From NCBI GenBank assembly GCA_016081115.2, contig CM071924.1:87930616-87994615 (forward strand): DNA of 64,000 nucleotides, in the 5' to 3' direction. The notes beneath the pieces were generated by a model that worked only from the letters and a program-made list of their open reading frames with translations, did not search any database and was not told the DNA's origin. Position numbers and translations under genes: made by a program. The stretch comes from Rehmannia glutinosa (lineage: Eukaryota; Streptophyta; Magnoliopsida; Lamiales; Orobanchaceae). Of the stretch, positions 46,748 to 56,570 are shown in pieces (within the stretch, counting starts at the first letter, position 1; the number at the start of each line of letters is the position of its first letter).

Positions 46748-48301
46748 TGTTAGGAATTTTATTGTTTAGATTTTGATGAATGCCATGTAAAACTTAGAAT
46801 AGAAAGTTGGCACCCCAATTTTTATTGTATAATGCATTGTAACAATTAGATTAGAGTTGGCCAAGCCGAGTTAAGTCGGCCTATGCCCTAACATGCAAGA
46901 AGACAATCAAGACTGGAAGGAAGACTCTGTGTGAGACAAATTGAGTATGGCAAAGAAGAGTAGACGGGAACTCTACTAAAAAGCGGTGAGATGCACCAAG
47001 TGGAGTATCGTCAAGTCAACTCGAGAAAAGCCAAGTCTCAAGTTGAAGTGACAAAGAGTCATCCAATGATTGGAAGTCGACTCTAAGTCACCCGGGGAAA
47101 GCAAGGAAATGCGTCAAGTCGAGATAATCGAAAAGAACCGTTACGTAAATCAAGAGAATTACTTAAACAAGTAATATCTCCATACCACTTTTCTCAAGTG
47201 CTCGACCCGAGAAGCGTGCAAAAGGAATGAACCAATGGGAAGCACTACACCGTGTCGAACGAAAAGGTGAAAAGAACAATTCATACGAGGAAATGGCAAT
47301 TCCAAGAAGCGCAACAAGACAAGCCAACGATCGCAAATGACTTTCAAAAATAAGCCTATCTCTTCAACGGGCAAATTTTTGAAAGTTCACTATAAAAGGC
47401 CGAGGAGTTTGTTTGAGAAAAATAAACATAGATGACACATATGTGAGATATACAAGCATATTAGAAAAAATGAAATATTCTCAATCCTCAAGCCTACATT
47501 ACGAAGAACATCAATCCAACACTCACTGTGAAGGAAAGATAACTTCAATCAGTTGAAGAGGAAAATTACGAAAACAAGGGGTCTACATTCCAGGGAAGGA
47601 TTGTAGGAAGGTTCAAGGTTGAACCAAGTCTTAAGCTTGTGGAGGGCTTCGTGATCAAATCCAAAGAGCTTGAGCAAGTGAGTGTAGTAGCAAAGGCAAA
47701 ACCGCCTGCGTGAAGAAGCCGAGTCATACGAGAAGCTTGGTGAGTGATCAAGGCGTCTCGATCGAGTCCCAAAGGATCAAGTCTTTTGTGTGATCAAGAC
47801 TTGTATCCGGACTGTTACCACTTTGTAAACCGATCATTACCTAGTGGATTCCTCCAGAGTTGGAAAAGAGAGGAGTAGAAGAATTACCCCATCTTCGAAC
47901 CTCTATAAAAATTTCATTGTGTCATTTACATTTCAAAGACCTTAATTCTTGCATTTTTAATTGCTTATATCTCACGATAAATTTGCTATCCACTCAATAA
48001 CTTATAAGTACTAAACCAAGCACTAAGTTCTTGCTCAATCAAACTTAAGGGTGTTAAGTCTTCCACTGAAAACAAAACCACAGTCGAGTTAATTTAGAGC
48101 TAACAGCTGAGTTATTCCATCAACAGCTCAGTTGAGTTTGTTGAGTGATTAACTCTACTGAGTGACTAAATTGATCTGTCCATCAAGGACACAGCTGTGT
48201 AGTATCAACTCTGTAGATTTAAAAGGACTAAATCGAAAATTCGGTAAGGTTTATTCAACCCCCCCTTCTAAACCTTACACTTACACCCCTTGGGACCTAC
48301 A
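46748..48301 (+). repeat. Copia-B 3' LTR
   Basis: About 1,554 bp, ending ttgggacctaca before tcgcc. It keeps an undamaged caacagctcagttgag (48120-48135) where the three other copies show three different scrambled versions. Confidence 0.93.
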
Positions 48302-48751
48302 TCGCCACACTTGCACACGATCACCCCATCCACTGAGATTTCTGTCTCATCCCCTCCAGTTTTCTAACCTTTGGATGAGGACTTTGTTGAAGAAGCTGAA
48401 CCTACCACGGACTGAGCTCCTGTGCCCCGTTTGTTGGACTTACTATCTATTGATGTTGATGTTGCTGGACTTATTCTTGTATTTCCTGTTGGACTCTTTT
48501 ATTCTCTTTTCATTCCAGTGTGTAACTGAAGGGCGTAGGACCCTTGACTATTAAGTTGTTATCTTTAGTAGATTTCGGGATGAAATTTGGATGTTTGTTG
48601 GATTGTAAGTTGTAACTCGTACTTGTTCTTTATTTCCACTGCTATTTGACTCTGTTTCATCGGGTTTTCGTGGATATTCGCTCAGACTGTTTGGTTTACT
48701 TGTATTTAAGTTGTGGATCGTCGTCGCGTCCGTTGGGGCGTGTGAAAGTTA

Positions 48752-49489
48752 AGGAGTCCGTTAAGGTACGAATAATTTAAGAAACCTAAAATTTCATAAA
48801 TAATTATATAAGTCAGTAAATACCAGGGTTATAACATGGGAAAATAATTAATTTGAGGTCCTTGGCAAAAGAAAATTTTACAAGTAGCCCCGTTTTAGAA
48901 AAACTAGTATTTATCGGGTTTGAAATCAAATAAGTTGTGGTCTCAACCTCAAAAAGCTATAAGGTCACTTCTTAAATTCTCAAAAATATCCATAGAATTA
49001 GGTTTTCAAAAGTTTTGGGGTCGAGGTTTTGATAAATTCCATTTTGGTCCTATTTTTATCAAAATTATCATTTTTGGCCCCGAGATTAAAATATTTGGAT
49101 CTCACAAACTAGAAGGGCTTTTGATGTGATTTCAATTCTAAAATATAAATTATATCAGAGGGTTATTAGTTCAAAACAGTTTTGAAAAAGTGTTATTTTA
49201 GGTCCCTTAACTTTTAAACATTTCATTCTAGTCCTAATTTTGAGTTTTTGCGCTTAAGGCCTATTTGGGGTCTATTTGTTATGAAATTTGAACCATGGGT
49301 TCAAAATATTATAAAATTAAGATTAATATACTTTTTCGGTACATGGTCCGTATAAGTCCTGAAATTTCTTTTGGTCCTTGAGTTTAGTATTTTACACTTT
49401 AGTCAAAACACTTTGGTATTTGGAATTTATTCAAAATACGAGTTTTTTGATTATTAAAATTTGAAAATTTCGAAATAAAGGGGTGTTGG
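48752..49489 (-). mobile_element. Ancient inverted gypsy LTR, piece 3
   Basis: The reverse complement follows about 10700-11470 of the Gypsy-A LTR in order: the ggacctaa motif, the acggggctac motif, the cgacctc motif, and the ggacccaaatg/aagtcctg pair. It joins smoothly to piece 2 if Gypsy-A is removed (ggtta then aggag). It is interrupted at 49490 by a small Mutator-like element. Confidence 0.82.
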
Positions 49490-50160
49490 CGTGTGAAGGC
49501 ATGTTAGGGCCAAGGGGGGCACTGGGCCCCCCTCAAATTTTGATAAAAAAAAGTAGGGGTATTTTGGTCCTTTCACTTTTTAATCTTAAAATAAATAAAA
49601 AATAGAAAAATAGAAAAAAAGTCTTCATTTATCTTGCATTCTTCTTTCCTGCTTTCATTTGTAAATTTTGAAAAATATGAGTCTTGGTCATTTTGCTCAT
49701 TTTTTAAAAATTTCGTACATTTTTTAAGCTCCGCCATAAACTTTAACTTGAATTTTTGCATTATTCGCTTATGTCTCTATTTGTCCCTTTTGGTATATTG
49801 ATGTAATTGTATTTTGTTATTTATTTTTAAATATTAAGATGTGATTGAATTAATACAATTACTTAATCAAAAGTTCTGCTTATTTTAAAGTTGATGTATT
49901 GTTTTTAATTTTTACATGTGGTAATAGACAAATTGTCCGCTTATATTTTAGAAAATTGATGTGGTACATTTTTCGGTATCGGGTCATTGACTGGTCCCTA
50001 GAAAGGAAAAAAAGACAAAGTGGAAATTTAAACTCAAAAATGGCTAAGAAAATACGGTTAAAACTATTTTTATTATGGAAAAGTGGCCAAAAATCCGACG
50101 GACTATTTTGGTATTAATATTAGTTGGGCCCCCCTACCCGAGATTCCTGGCTTCGTCACT
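49490..50160. mobile_element. Small Mutator-like element, 9-bp target duplication
   Basis: 671 bp flanked by a perfect 9-bp repeat gggtgttgg (49481-49489 and 50161-50169); the ancient LTR reads through when it is removed. The ends are imperfect inverted repeats: cgtgtgaaggc...gggggg at the left and the reverse complement agtgacgaagcc...gggggg from the right. The interior is AT-rich with no transposase. Superfamily is inferred from the 9-bp duplication. Confidence 0.72.
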
Positions 50161-50169
50161 GGGTGTTGG

Positions 50170-50347
50170 TACAGTTTCGAAAATCTCATTTTAGCCCTTA
50201 AATTTTCAAAAATTCTACAATTAAGTCATTGGGCTTTCAAGAGTTGGTTTTTATCATACCAAAACCTTTAAAACTTTATTATTATATCAAAATGTCATAT
50301 TTGAAGATTAGTACAGTCCCAAATTTCAAAATTTACAGATGTATCCC
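50170..50347 (-). mobile_element. Ancient inverted gypsy LTR, piece 4
   Basis: Reverse complement of about 10510-10665 of the Gypsy-A LTR (tacagtttc, cagtcccaaat and aatttacag motifs). It ends at atccc, the target site of the solo LTR at 50348, and resumes at 60605. Confidence 0.78.
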
Positions 50348-50696
50348 TGTAAGACCCCATATTTAGACGAACTGTATAAACATTAACATGATAAATACTT
50401 GAGATATAATTATCTTTAGTTAATATTTTATGAATATTATTTGGGTATATTTATGTTCCAGATATATATAGTCAGGATTTTTGTTTTTAGAAATTATTAG
50501 ATGGGAAATTATTTAGTTTGTGGGTTAATCAAAATTAAGAATACTTAGAATAGTATTATATAATTGAAATATAGTTACGTTAACTCAAATACTCAATTAC
50601 TTGCTGAATTTTTATTTTTTTTATTTTTTTGCACATAATATCTAGGCCCAACTGAAAGATATTTTTTTGAGGAAATACCACAAAATACCCTGATTT

Positions 50697-51107
50697 TTGA
50701 AAAAAAGACAAAAATACCCACCTATCACAAAAATACCCCACCCTCTCCATCCCATCACAAAAATACCCTACCTTTGGTTTCTTTTTGGCCACCAGATTTA
50801 TAAAAATAATGATTTGGTTTTTAAGTTTTTGGCCACCATCGCAGTCGATCTGACGGAGTTCAAGTTGTTCCACTATGGCGGCAGCCGCGGCAACGAGAAC
50901 AAGGAGAAGGAGTTGAAGGAGGCGTTCGATTTGTACGACAAGGATAAGAACGGGAAGATCTCCGCGACTGAGCTGCACGTGCTGCTCGGGAGCTTGGGGG
51001 AGGATTGCTCTATTAAGGACTGTGGGAGGATGATCGGCTCTTTCGACGTCGATGGCGATGGGTGTATTAACTACGAGGAGTTTAAGAAGATGATGATTGG
51101 TTCTTAG
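50697..51107 (+). pseudogene. Captured calmodulin-like (CML) fragment with two EF-hands
   Basis: A 136-codon open frame. Residues 1-49 translate Mutator terminal sequence; similarity to calmodulin-like Ca2+ sensors starts at VDLTEFKLFH (residues 50-59), the tail of a second EF-hand. EF-hand 3 has the loop DKDKNGKISATE (81-92) and EF-hand 4 DVDGDGCINYEE (117-128), both with standard Ca2+ ligands, and the frame ends at FKKMMIGS as in plant CMLs. The first EF-hand and most of the second are missing, so it is a truncated copy. It is GC-rich against AT-rich surroundings, and its CAG/CTG words are undamaged. An expressed fusion peptide is possible but unproven. Confidence 0.88.
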
Positions 51108-52535
51108 ATATATGCATAATCCTGTTCTGAGACTCTTTTTTTTGCACTTTTAATTTCTTGGAACTGAAGATAACTATGACGAATAGGTTTTGTTTTTATT
51201 ATTAAAAAAAAGTTTATTGAAGTTTATCATTTGTTTGGTTATTTGTATGTATGAAATGGGTTTATGATAGTGGCATCTTTAGAATTATTGTTAATATCTG
51301 ATTTGGTTGCTTTCTTGTGCTAATAGGCTAAGATTTTTGTTCAATATGTTGCTAGTGTTCCCTCTGCTGTTATCAAATGTCATACTAAGTGAAGTTTCTT
51401 GTCAGTATCACTTCCTAATGATTTTACTGATTTTCTAATTTTGGTGAAATGAAAAAAGACGCAAATAGCTAAATGATAGTTGCATCTTTAGAATTGTTGT
51501 TAATGTCCGTTTGTTTCGATGTTGTTTCGAAGTTGTTTTTTTTATGTTTCTTTTGTTTTTTTTTTATGTATTTTTCATTTATTTTGTTCTTTTTTATTGT
51601 TTTTGATTTGTTGTGTTATCTATCTGACTGTGTATCTTTTTTTATTTTCTTTTATAGTGAATATGAGATTTTTTGTTGCTTGTTATGTCGAGTACTTTAT
51701 TGGTGGGAAGGCTATGGACGTCGAAGCATTTTAGATAGAGAATGAACAAGTAAGGCTCAGTCATATGCTTCACAATCATGCTAAGTTGAAGCTGCAAAAT
51801 GGTGATGATGATGACAGCGACATTGAGTTTCTATCTCCACTTCCTAATGATTTTAGAGAATTGTTGTTATGTAAATCTTAATGATTGTGTAATCAGTTGA
51901 AACATGCAAGAAACATAAATGAAACATGTAAGAAACAATTGTGAAACAGGGGATCATATGATAAAAGTTTGTAGTAAATTGCTTTTAAATTTAGAGAAAT
52001 AGTGTAGTTTTTCCCCATATACTCTTCAACTTTTTTTTTTGTCATCCTTGTAAATGCTGATCTTTGCTTCATTTCGATGTATGCATGTCTAATCTTGAAC
52101 TAAAGATCTCACGTACTCTAGCAAAGGTATTTACCCGCTACAATTGACGCATTCAATAATTCTACGATGTTGGAAGTCAATACAAAGTATTTTTTGGTCT
52201 GACAGTAGAGTCGTGTCCATTTCTCGTAGCCGATGATGGACAAGTAAGCTCAAATTTTCTGAATTGAATTTGTTGTTCCAAGATTTCGTTTAGGGTGCTG
52301 AATGTGCAGTCCATTGGAATCAGTATTCTTGTTATTTCAAAGTTGGTATACTCTCTATGTTCTTCCATTGTCCATTGTGGCATACCACAACTGAGATTTT
52401 CTCTATGCAACTATGGAATTCAATGAAAAGTTGACTAAGTGAAACATATAAGAAACATAAATGAAACAGGTATGAAACAAAGAAACAACAAACATGTTTG
52501 AAACAACAAAGAAACAAAAAAGAAACCAACGCAAA
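51108..52535 (+). other. Non-coding Pack-MULE interior
   Basis: May begin with 3' untranslated sequence of the captured gene. It then contains internally repeated words (tgcatctttagaatt near 51270 and 51478; cttcctaatgattt near 51412 and 51838; aagaaacataaatgaaaca near 51908 and 52448) and a T-rich block near 51515-51660. Open frames here are low-complexity and not credible genes. Confidence 0.6.
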
Positions 52536-52655
52536 AAAATCAGCGGAAAATTGGTATTTTTGTCAAAAATCAGCGGAAAATGGGTATTTTTGTCAAAATT
52601 CAGCGGAAAATGGTATTTTTGTCCAAAATCAGCGGAAAATGGACATTATGCAGGG
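52536..52655 (+). repeat. Four subterminal repeats in the Pack-MULE
   Basis: Four direct copies of a unit of about 28 bp built on atcagcggaaaatgg followed by tatttttgtc. Repeated subterminal motifs like these often bind the transposase; here that is inference from position. Confidence 0.85.
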
Positions 52656-52874
52656 ATTGAGTATGGAAAATGGGGTATTTGTGTCCTTTTCCCTATTTTT
52701 TTTACGTCTAAAATCATTACTTGGAGCCAGACAAATAGCCCATCAAATTTCAGCTAGTAATCCAATGATTCCAACCCATGACAGGCCCAAAGCCTACGGA
52801 TCACCTAGTCCGACCCGGACCGTTTGGAGCCCCTTTAAAATACACTCAAAAGTCTGATCCTTATCATATTTTTA

Positions 52875-53169
52875 GGGCTCGTTTGGTTGAATGATGGTAA
52901 TGTGCATGATTAATTCCCATTTTATTTTCCAGCCTTATCATATGGACACAATATGTCCTATTATCATGTTTGTTTGATGAATTGTAATACAAGATACAAA
53001 GGAAAGGGATGGAAAAGGCATCCCACCCCTATAGTGGGATATGGTATCACTAAATGAGCATGATAAGGAACCGGGCCTTGTCTTTTTCATGGGCCCAACC
53101 ATGTTGAACCAAACAAAACAATATGTTTGATTAATAACAAAAGTGGTTGATATCCTACCAAACAAGCCC
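52875..53169. mobile_element. Tourist-like (PIF/Harbinger) MITE
   Basis: About 295 bp with ends gggctcgtttggtt and accaaacaagccc (inverted, one mismatch). Target duplication is TTA: 52872-52874 on the left and, after removing Copia-C, 58174-58176 on the right. Copia-C inserted in its last few bases. It sits between two tandem copies of a 23-bp host sequence (52849-52871 and 58176-58198). Confidence 0.8.
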
Positions 53170-53170
53170 T

Positions 53171-53556
53171 TGTTGGAAATTTACCACTCAAAAGACATAA
53201 TTTTATTGATCACTCAAATATTACAAGACACACCTCACCACAACTTCACTCAAACTCAAATATTACTTAGAAGCTTTGCTTCTCACTCACTTGTTTTTCT
53301 TTCTTAACTTGATACAAAATGAACTAACAACACCCCTATTTATACTAAAACTTCATCTAAATCAATGGCTAAGATTGATTCTCACCAACCTTGATCCAAC
53401 GGTTATCTTTTATTTCCATCTACCACATTCACCTACCATATCCATCTACCACATTCACCATATCCATCTACCACATTCACCTACCATACCAACAATAAAA
53501 TCAACTACAAAACTCAACTACCACAATTAATTATAAAATAAGTTTATAATTCAACA
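53171..53556 (-). repeat. Copia-C 3' LTR
   Basis: 386 bp, tgttggaaatttacc to aattcaaca as read on the plus strand. Contains an extra catccatctaccacattcac-type unit compared with the 364-bp right LTR. Confidence 0.92.
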
Positions 53557-53567
53557 CTCCCTTTTAA
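53557..53567 (-). promoter_or_regulatory. Copia-C polypurine tract
   Basis: Reads as a purine run (aaaagggag) on the minus strand immediately before the 3' LTR. Confidence 0.8.
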
Positions 53568-53569
53568 AC

Positions 53570-54320
53570 TTATTTTATAATTCCAAGTGAACTTCTCAAT
53601 CTTGCAAAGTCTTCATACTTCAATGGCTTGGTAAAGATATCAGCAACTTGATCTTGCGACTTCACGTACTTCACTTGAACTTCTTCTCTGGCAATGCATT
53701 CTCTGATGTAATGGTATCGAGTATCAATATGCTTGCTCCGATTATGAAATACCGGATTCTTGGCCAAAGCTATTCGACTTGTTATCAACATAAATCTCTG
53801 TTGGATCTTTTGTGATATGCTTAATTCTTTTAACAAATTCCTTAGCCATATTGCATGACTAACACATGATGTAGCGCCACGCACTACCACTTCACATGTT
53901 GAAAGAGTGACTATTGGTTGTTTCTTCGATGCCCAAGTGAAAGCAAGATATCTCCCATGAAAAATGTGAAGCCGATTGTACTTTTCGATCATCGTATCTC
54001 CCGCCCAATCACTATCACTATACCCAACAAGCTTATAATCATTAGAAACCGAATAAAACAGGACCAAAGTTGATTGTACCTTTTAGGTAACGAAGAATTC
54101 TCTTCGCCTTTGAAATGTGTTGTGGTTGGATTTTCCATATAGCGACTCACGAGTCCAATCGCGTAAAAAATATCGGGCCTTGTACAAGTTAAGTACCTCA
54201 AACACCCAACTAGGCTTTTGAACAGTGTTGGATCCACTTTATTTCCTTCATCATCCTTGCACAATTTCAATCCACATTCTCTTTTGGTGTGTTTATTGGA
54301 TTGCAATCATCCATCTTAAA
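53570..54320 (-). pseudogene. Copia-C RT end and RNase H (broken)
   Basis: RT connection text (LGCLRYLTCTRPDI-like, with YAIGLVSRYMENP) at about 54130-54240, then GYSDSDWAGD near 54010, ASKKQPIVTLSTCE near 53905-53945, HIDTRYHYIRECI near 53700-53735 and QVADIFTKPL near 53630-53660. The region after STCE is scrambled (expected alternating Ala/Glu motif), and another break lies at 53770, both at expected CAG/CTG words. Confidence 0.88.
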
Positions 54321-55110
54321 CTTCTGAGAATCTCTTTTGTGTAGCCTTCTTGTGAGATGAATATCCCATCATCCTTCTCGCTTGATTTCGATTCCGAGGT
54401 AGTGAGCCATTAACCCAATGGTCATTTCAAACTCTTTTGTCATTGCGCTTTTGAATTCTTGGAACAAGCCTATATTGTTCCCCTCGTAAAAATCAAATCA
54501 TCAACGTACAAGCAAACAATTAAAACATCATTATCCTTGTTCTTGATATAAAGAGCATGTTCGTATGGACATTTTGTGAAGCCTTTCTCTTGCAAGTATT
54601 TGTCAATTCTACTATTCCATGCTCTCGGTGCTTGTTTCAATCCATAGAGAGCTTTCTTTAACTTCAAGACTTTATCTTCTTGTCCTTCAACCACATAGCC
54701 TTTGGTTGTTCAATGTAGACTTCTTCCTCTAGTACTCCATTAAAGAACGCCGACTTTACATCCATCTCGATGTATTTTCCACTTATTTTGGGTGCCAAAG
54801 AAATTATTAGTCTTATGGTTTCTAAACGTGCGACAGAGCAAATACCTCATCATAGTCAATGTCACTCTTTGACTATAACCTTTTTGCAACAAGCCTCGCC
54901 TTGTATCTTTCAACTTCTCCTTTGGCATTTTTTTCACCTTGTACACCCATTTTACACCGATTGCTTTATGACCTTTGGGAAGTTGAGCAAGCTCCCAAGT
55001 GTCATTTTTCTTGATGGATTTAATTTCTTCATCCATTGCATCTCCCCATTTCTTATTTTGAGTAGCTTCTTCAAAGTTCATCGGCTCACAATCTGCGAAC
55101 GACAAAATAG
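54321..55110 (-). pseudogene. Copia-C reverse transcriptase (broken)
   Basis: EEATQNKKWGDAMDEEIKSI near 55020-55075, then TWELAQLPKGHKAIGVKWVYKVK near 54930-55000, MDVKSAF-type sequence near 54750, LKKALYGLKQAPRAWNSRID near 54605-54665 and the catalytic CLYVDDLIF near 54490-54515. Frameshifts separate these pieces. Confidence 0.88.
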
Positions 55111-55184
55111 GGTGAGGTTTTCGAGCTTATCGATTTACCTCATAGAGCTCTTCCAGGCTTCTTGACGCTCTTCATTTCTCTCAA

Positions 55185-56127
55185 CTAGGAAAGATGGTGG
55201 TGAATGTGAAAATGATGGTGATGTTGGTGGTGTAATGGGTTCTTCTCCGATTGCTCAACAATTACTTGTTCATCATCTTCAAATTCGGGAACGAAGTTGT
55301 AATCTTTGGCATGTGTACCCCAATCCCATTCGCCTTCTTCATCAAAGATAACATCTCGATTGGTTATTATCTTCCCATTGATGGGGTTATATAGTTTGTA
55401 GCCTTTGGAGTTATTGTCGTAGCCGATGAAGATGAACCTCTCGCTTTTATCATCCAACTTGCTTCTTTGTTCATCTGGTACATGTACATGAGCTATGCTT
55501 CCAAAAACTCTTAAATGAGAAATACCAGGCTTTCTCCCATTCCATGCTTCTTGTGGTGTCTTGCCCCACACGCTTCGGTTGGTGAGCGATTTGACAGATA
55601 AACCGCACACGCCACGCCGCCTAACTCCTTTGGCATTTTCTTGCTTTTGAGCATACTTCGTACCATGTTGAGAATGGTCCGATTCTTTCTTTCTACAACT
55701 CCAAAACTCTTGGAATTCCTTCGAAGTGAATTCTCCTCCTCGATCAGTTCTCATGGCTTTAATGTGAAGACCACTTTCTTTCTCCACTGCTGCCTTAAAC
55801 TTTTTGAATGCTTCAAACACTCTCGACCGCTTCAAGAAATAAACCCAAGTTTTTCTTGAAAAATCATCAATGAATAGTAGAAAGTAATTACTTTTACCGA
55901 ATGAATTTGGCTTGATAGGACCACAAACATCAGCATGTATGAGCTCAAGTGGCTTTTGGGATCTGGAGTTTGACTCTTTTGGAAAGCTTTGCCTGAATTG
56001 CTTCCCAAGTAAACATCCTTCACAAAGTCGATCGGGATGGGCGTCTGATACAAGGTAAACCTCTCACCATATTCTTCTTGGATAGTAACTCGAGTCCTCC
56101 AAAGTTGAGATGTCCAAATCTTAGATG
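55185..56127 (-). pseudogene. Copia-C integrase (broken)
   Basis: The first Asp region lies near 55860-55890 (FSRKTWVYFL-like text followed by KRSRVFEAFKKFKAAVEKES). AMRTDRGGEFTSKEFQEF (about 55700-55755) gives the second Asp. The Glu region near 55630-55670 is frameshifted. C-terminal copia motifs HLRVFGSIAHVHVPDE and FIFIGYDNNSKGYKLYNP (about 55395-55530) are intact. The frame ends with a His-rich stretch near 55190-55215. Confidence 0.87.
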
Positions 56128-56570
56128 TCATAACCATGATGAATCTTTATAGCACATCTTGAGACACTTTGCTACATCAGTTTGAATGTTGAGCAAAAAC
56201 ATTCTATTTCTTGACATGGGTACCCTGGCAATCAAGTTATTCATATTGTCTCTTATAGAAAGGTTATTGTCTTTCAAATGAATATCATAACCTTTCTCTA
56301 AGAGTTGTCCCAGACTCAAAATATTTGTTTTCATGGTGGGTACATAATAAACATTAGAAATAAATTGATGCCTCCCATCTTTCAAGCGAATAAGGATTGT
56401 ACCTTTTCCTTTTACAGCTACTTTAGAATCATCACCGAAAGAAACATTGCCACTTACTGATTCATCAAGTTCTACGAACATTGTTCGTCTCCCACACATA
56501 TGATTGCTAAAGACTGTGATTCCAGGTACCATGTGTCATCTTGACCTTCACGTTATCGTTTCGTGCTAGA
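56128..56570 (-). pseudogene. Copia-C protease (broken)
   Basis: SNHMCGRRTMFVELDESVSG, KVAVKGKGTILIRLKDGRH, ISNVYYVPTMKTNILSLGQL and YDIHLKDNNLSIRD are in order, typical of the copia pepsin-like protease. The catalytic D[ST]G triplet expected just before SNHM is not readable; the sequence there is frameshifted. Confidence 0.85.

Larger units (their letters stand above)
33577..48301 (+). mobile_element. Copia-B: SIRE/Maximus-like element with rearranged 3' end
   Basis: Same family and orientation as Copia-A, inserted in the Gypsy-A 3' LTR with 5-bp duplication tcgcc (33572-33576 and 48302-48306). LTRs are 33577-35132 and 46748-48301. Gag, protease, integrase, RT, RNase H and the large post-pol frame are in the same order as in Copia-A. 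The 3' non-coding segment and polypurine tract are missing; instead 883 bp nearly identical to the sequence upstream of the 5' LTR precede the 3' LTR. The element therefore looks like flank-LTR-internal-flank-LTR. Confidence 0.92.
8791..48746 (+). mobile_element. Gypsy-A: Tekay-like chromovirus with two nested copia elements
   Basis: Plus-strand Ty3/gypsy element. The 5' LTR is 8791-12787, the Met primer site follows at 12795, a remnant gag/RT/RNase H/integrase region ends in a chromodomain-like segment, and the polypurine tract at 29770 precedes the 3' LTR. Target duplication is ggtta (8786-8790) versus agtta (48747-48751). Without Copia-A and Copia-B it is about 11.2 kb, of which over 8 kb is LTR (about 4.2 kb each) and only about 3 kb is internal. 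It is defective because gag is fused to the last part of RT by a deletion. The very long LTRs and C-terminal chromodomain point to the Tekay/Del clade, an inference from memory of the family. Confidence 0.88.
29783..48746 (+). repeat. Gypsy-A 3' LTR, split by Copia-B
   Basis: Runs 29783-33576 and 48307-48746, about 4,234 bp in total, interrupted by Copia-B at tcgcc. It retains the segment (about 30335-31420) that is replaced by gag DNA in the 5' LTR. The terminal bases read ggggcgtgtgaa instead of ggggcgtgaca, so the final CA is eroded. Confidence 0.88.
50669..52693 (+). mobile_element. Pack-MULE carrying a calmodulin-like gene fragment
   Basis: Flanked by a 9-bp duplication tattttttt (50660-50668 and 52694-52702). 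The left end gaggaaataccacaaaatac matches the reverse complement of the right end, gggaaaaggacacaaatacc, over about 22 bp, and both subterminal regions repeat gacaaaaatacc-type words. A GC-rich coding fragment of host origin (50846-51107) lies inside. Mutator-like elements with captured gene pieces are known as Pack-MULEs. The T run in the duplication makes the exact edge uncertain by a base or two. Confidence 0.78.

Noticed and set aside
45865..48301. An independent solo copia LTR in a second gypsy LTR
   Set aside because: There is no tcgcc at its left LTR edge, and the outer flanks match a single Copia-B insertion, so a duplicated flank or mis-join fits better.
48162..48554. 130-codon frame across the Copia-B LTR end
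   Set aside because: Runs from the Copia-B LTR across the insertion boundary into the Gypsy-A LTR; chance frame.
50697..51107. Functional calmodulin-like gene
   Set aside because: Lacks the first EF-hand and most of the second, begins in transposon terminal sequence and has no promoter of its own; treated as a captured fragment.
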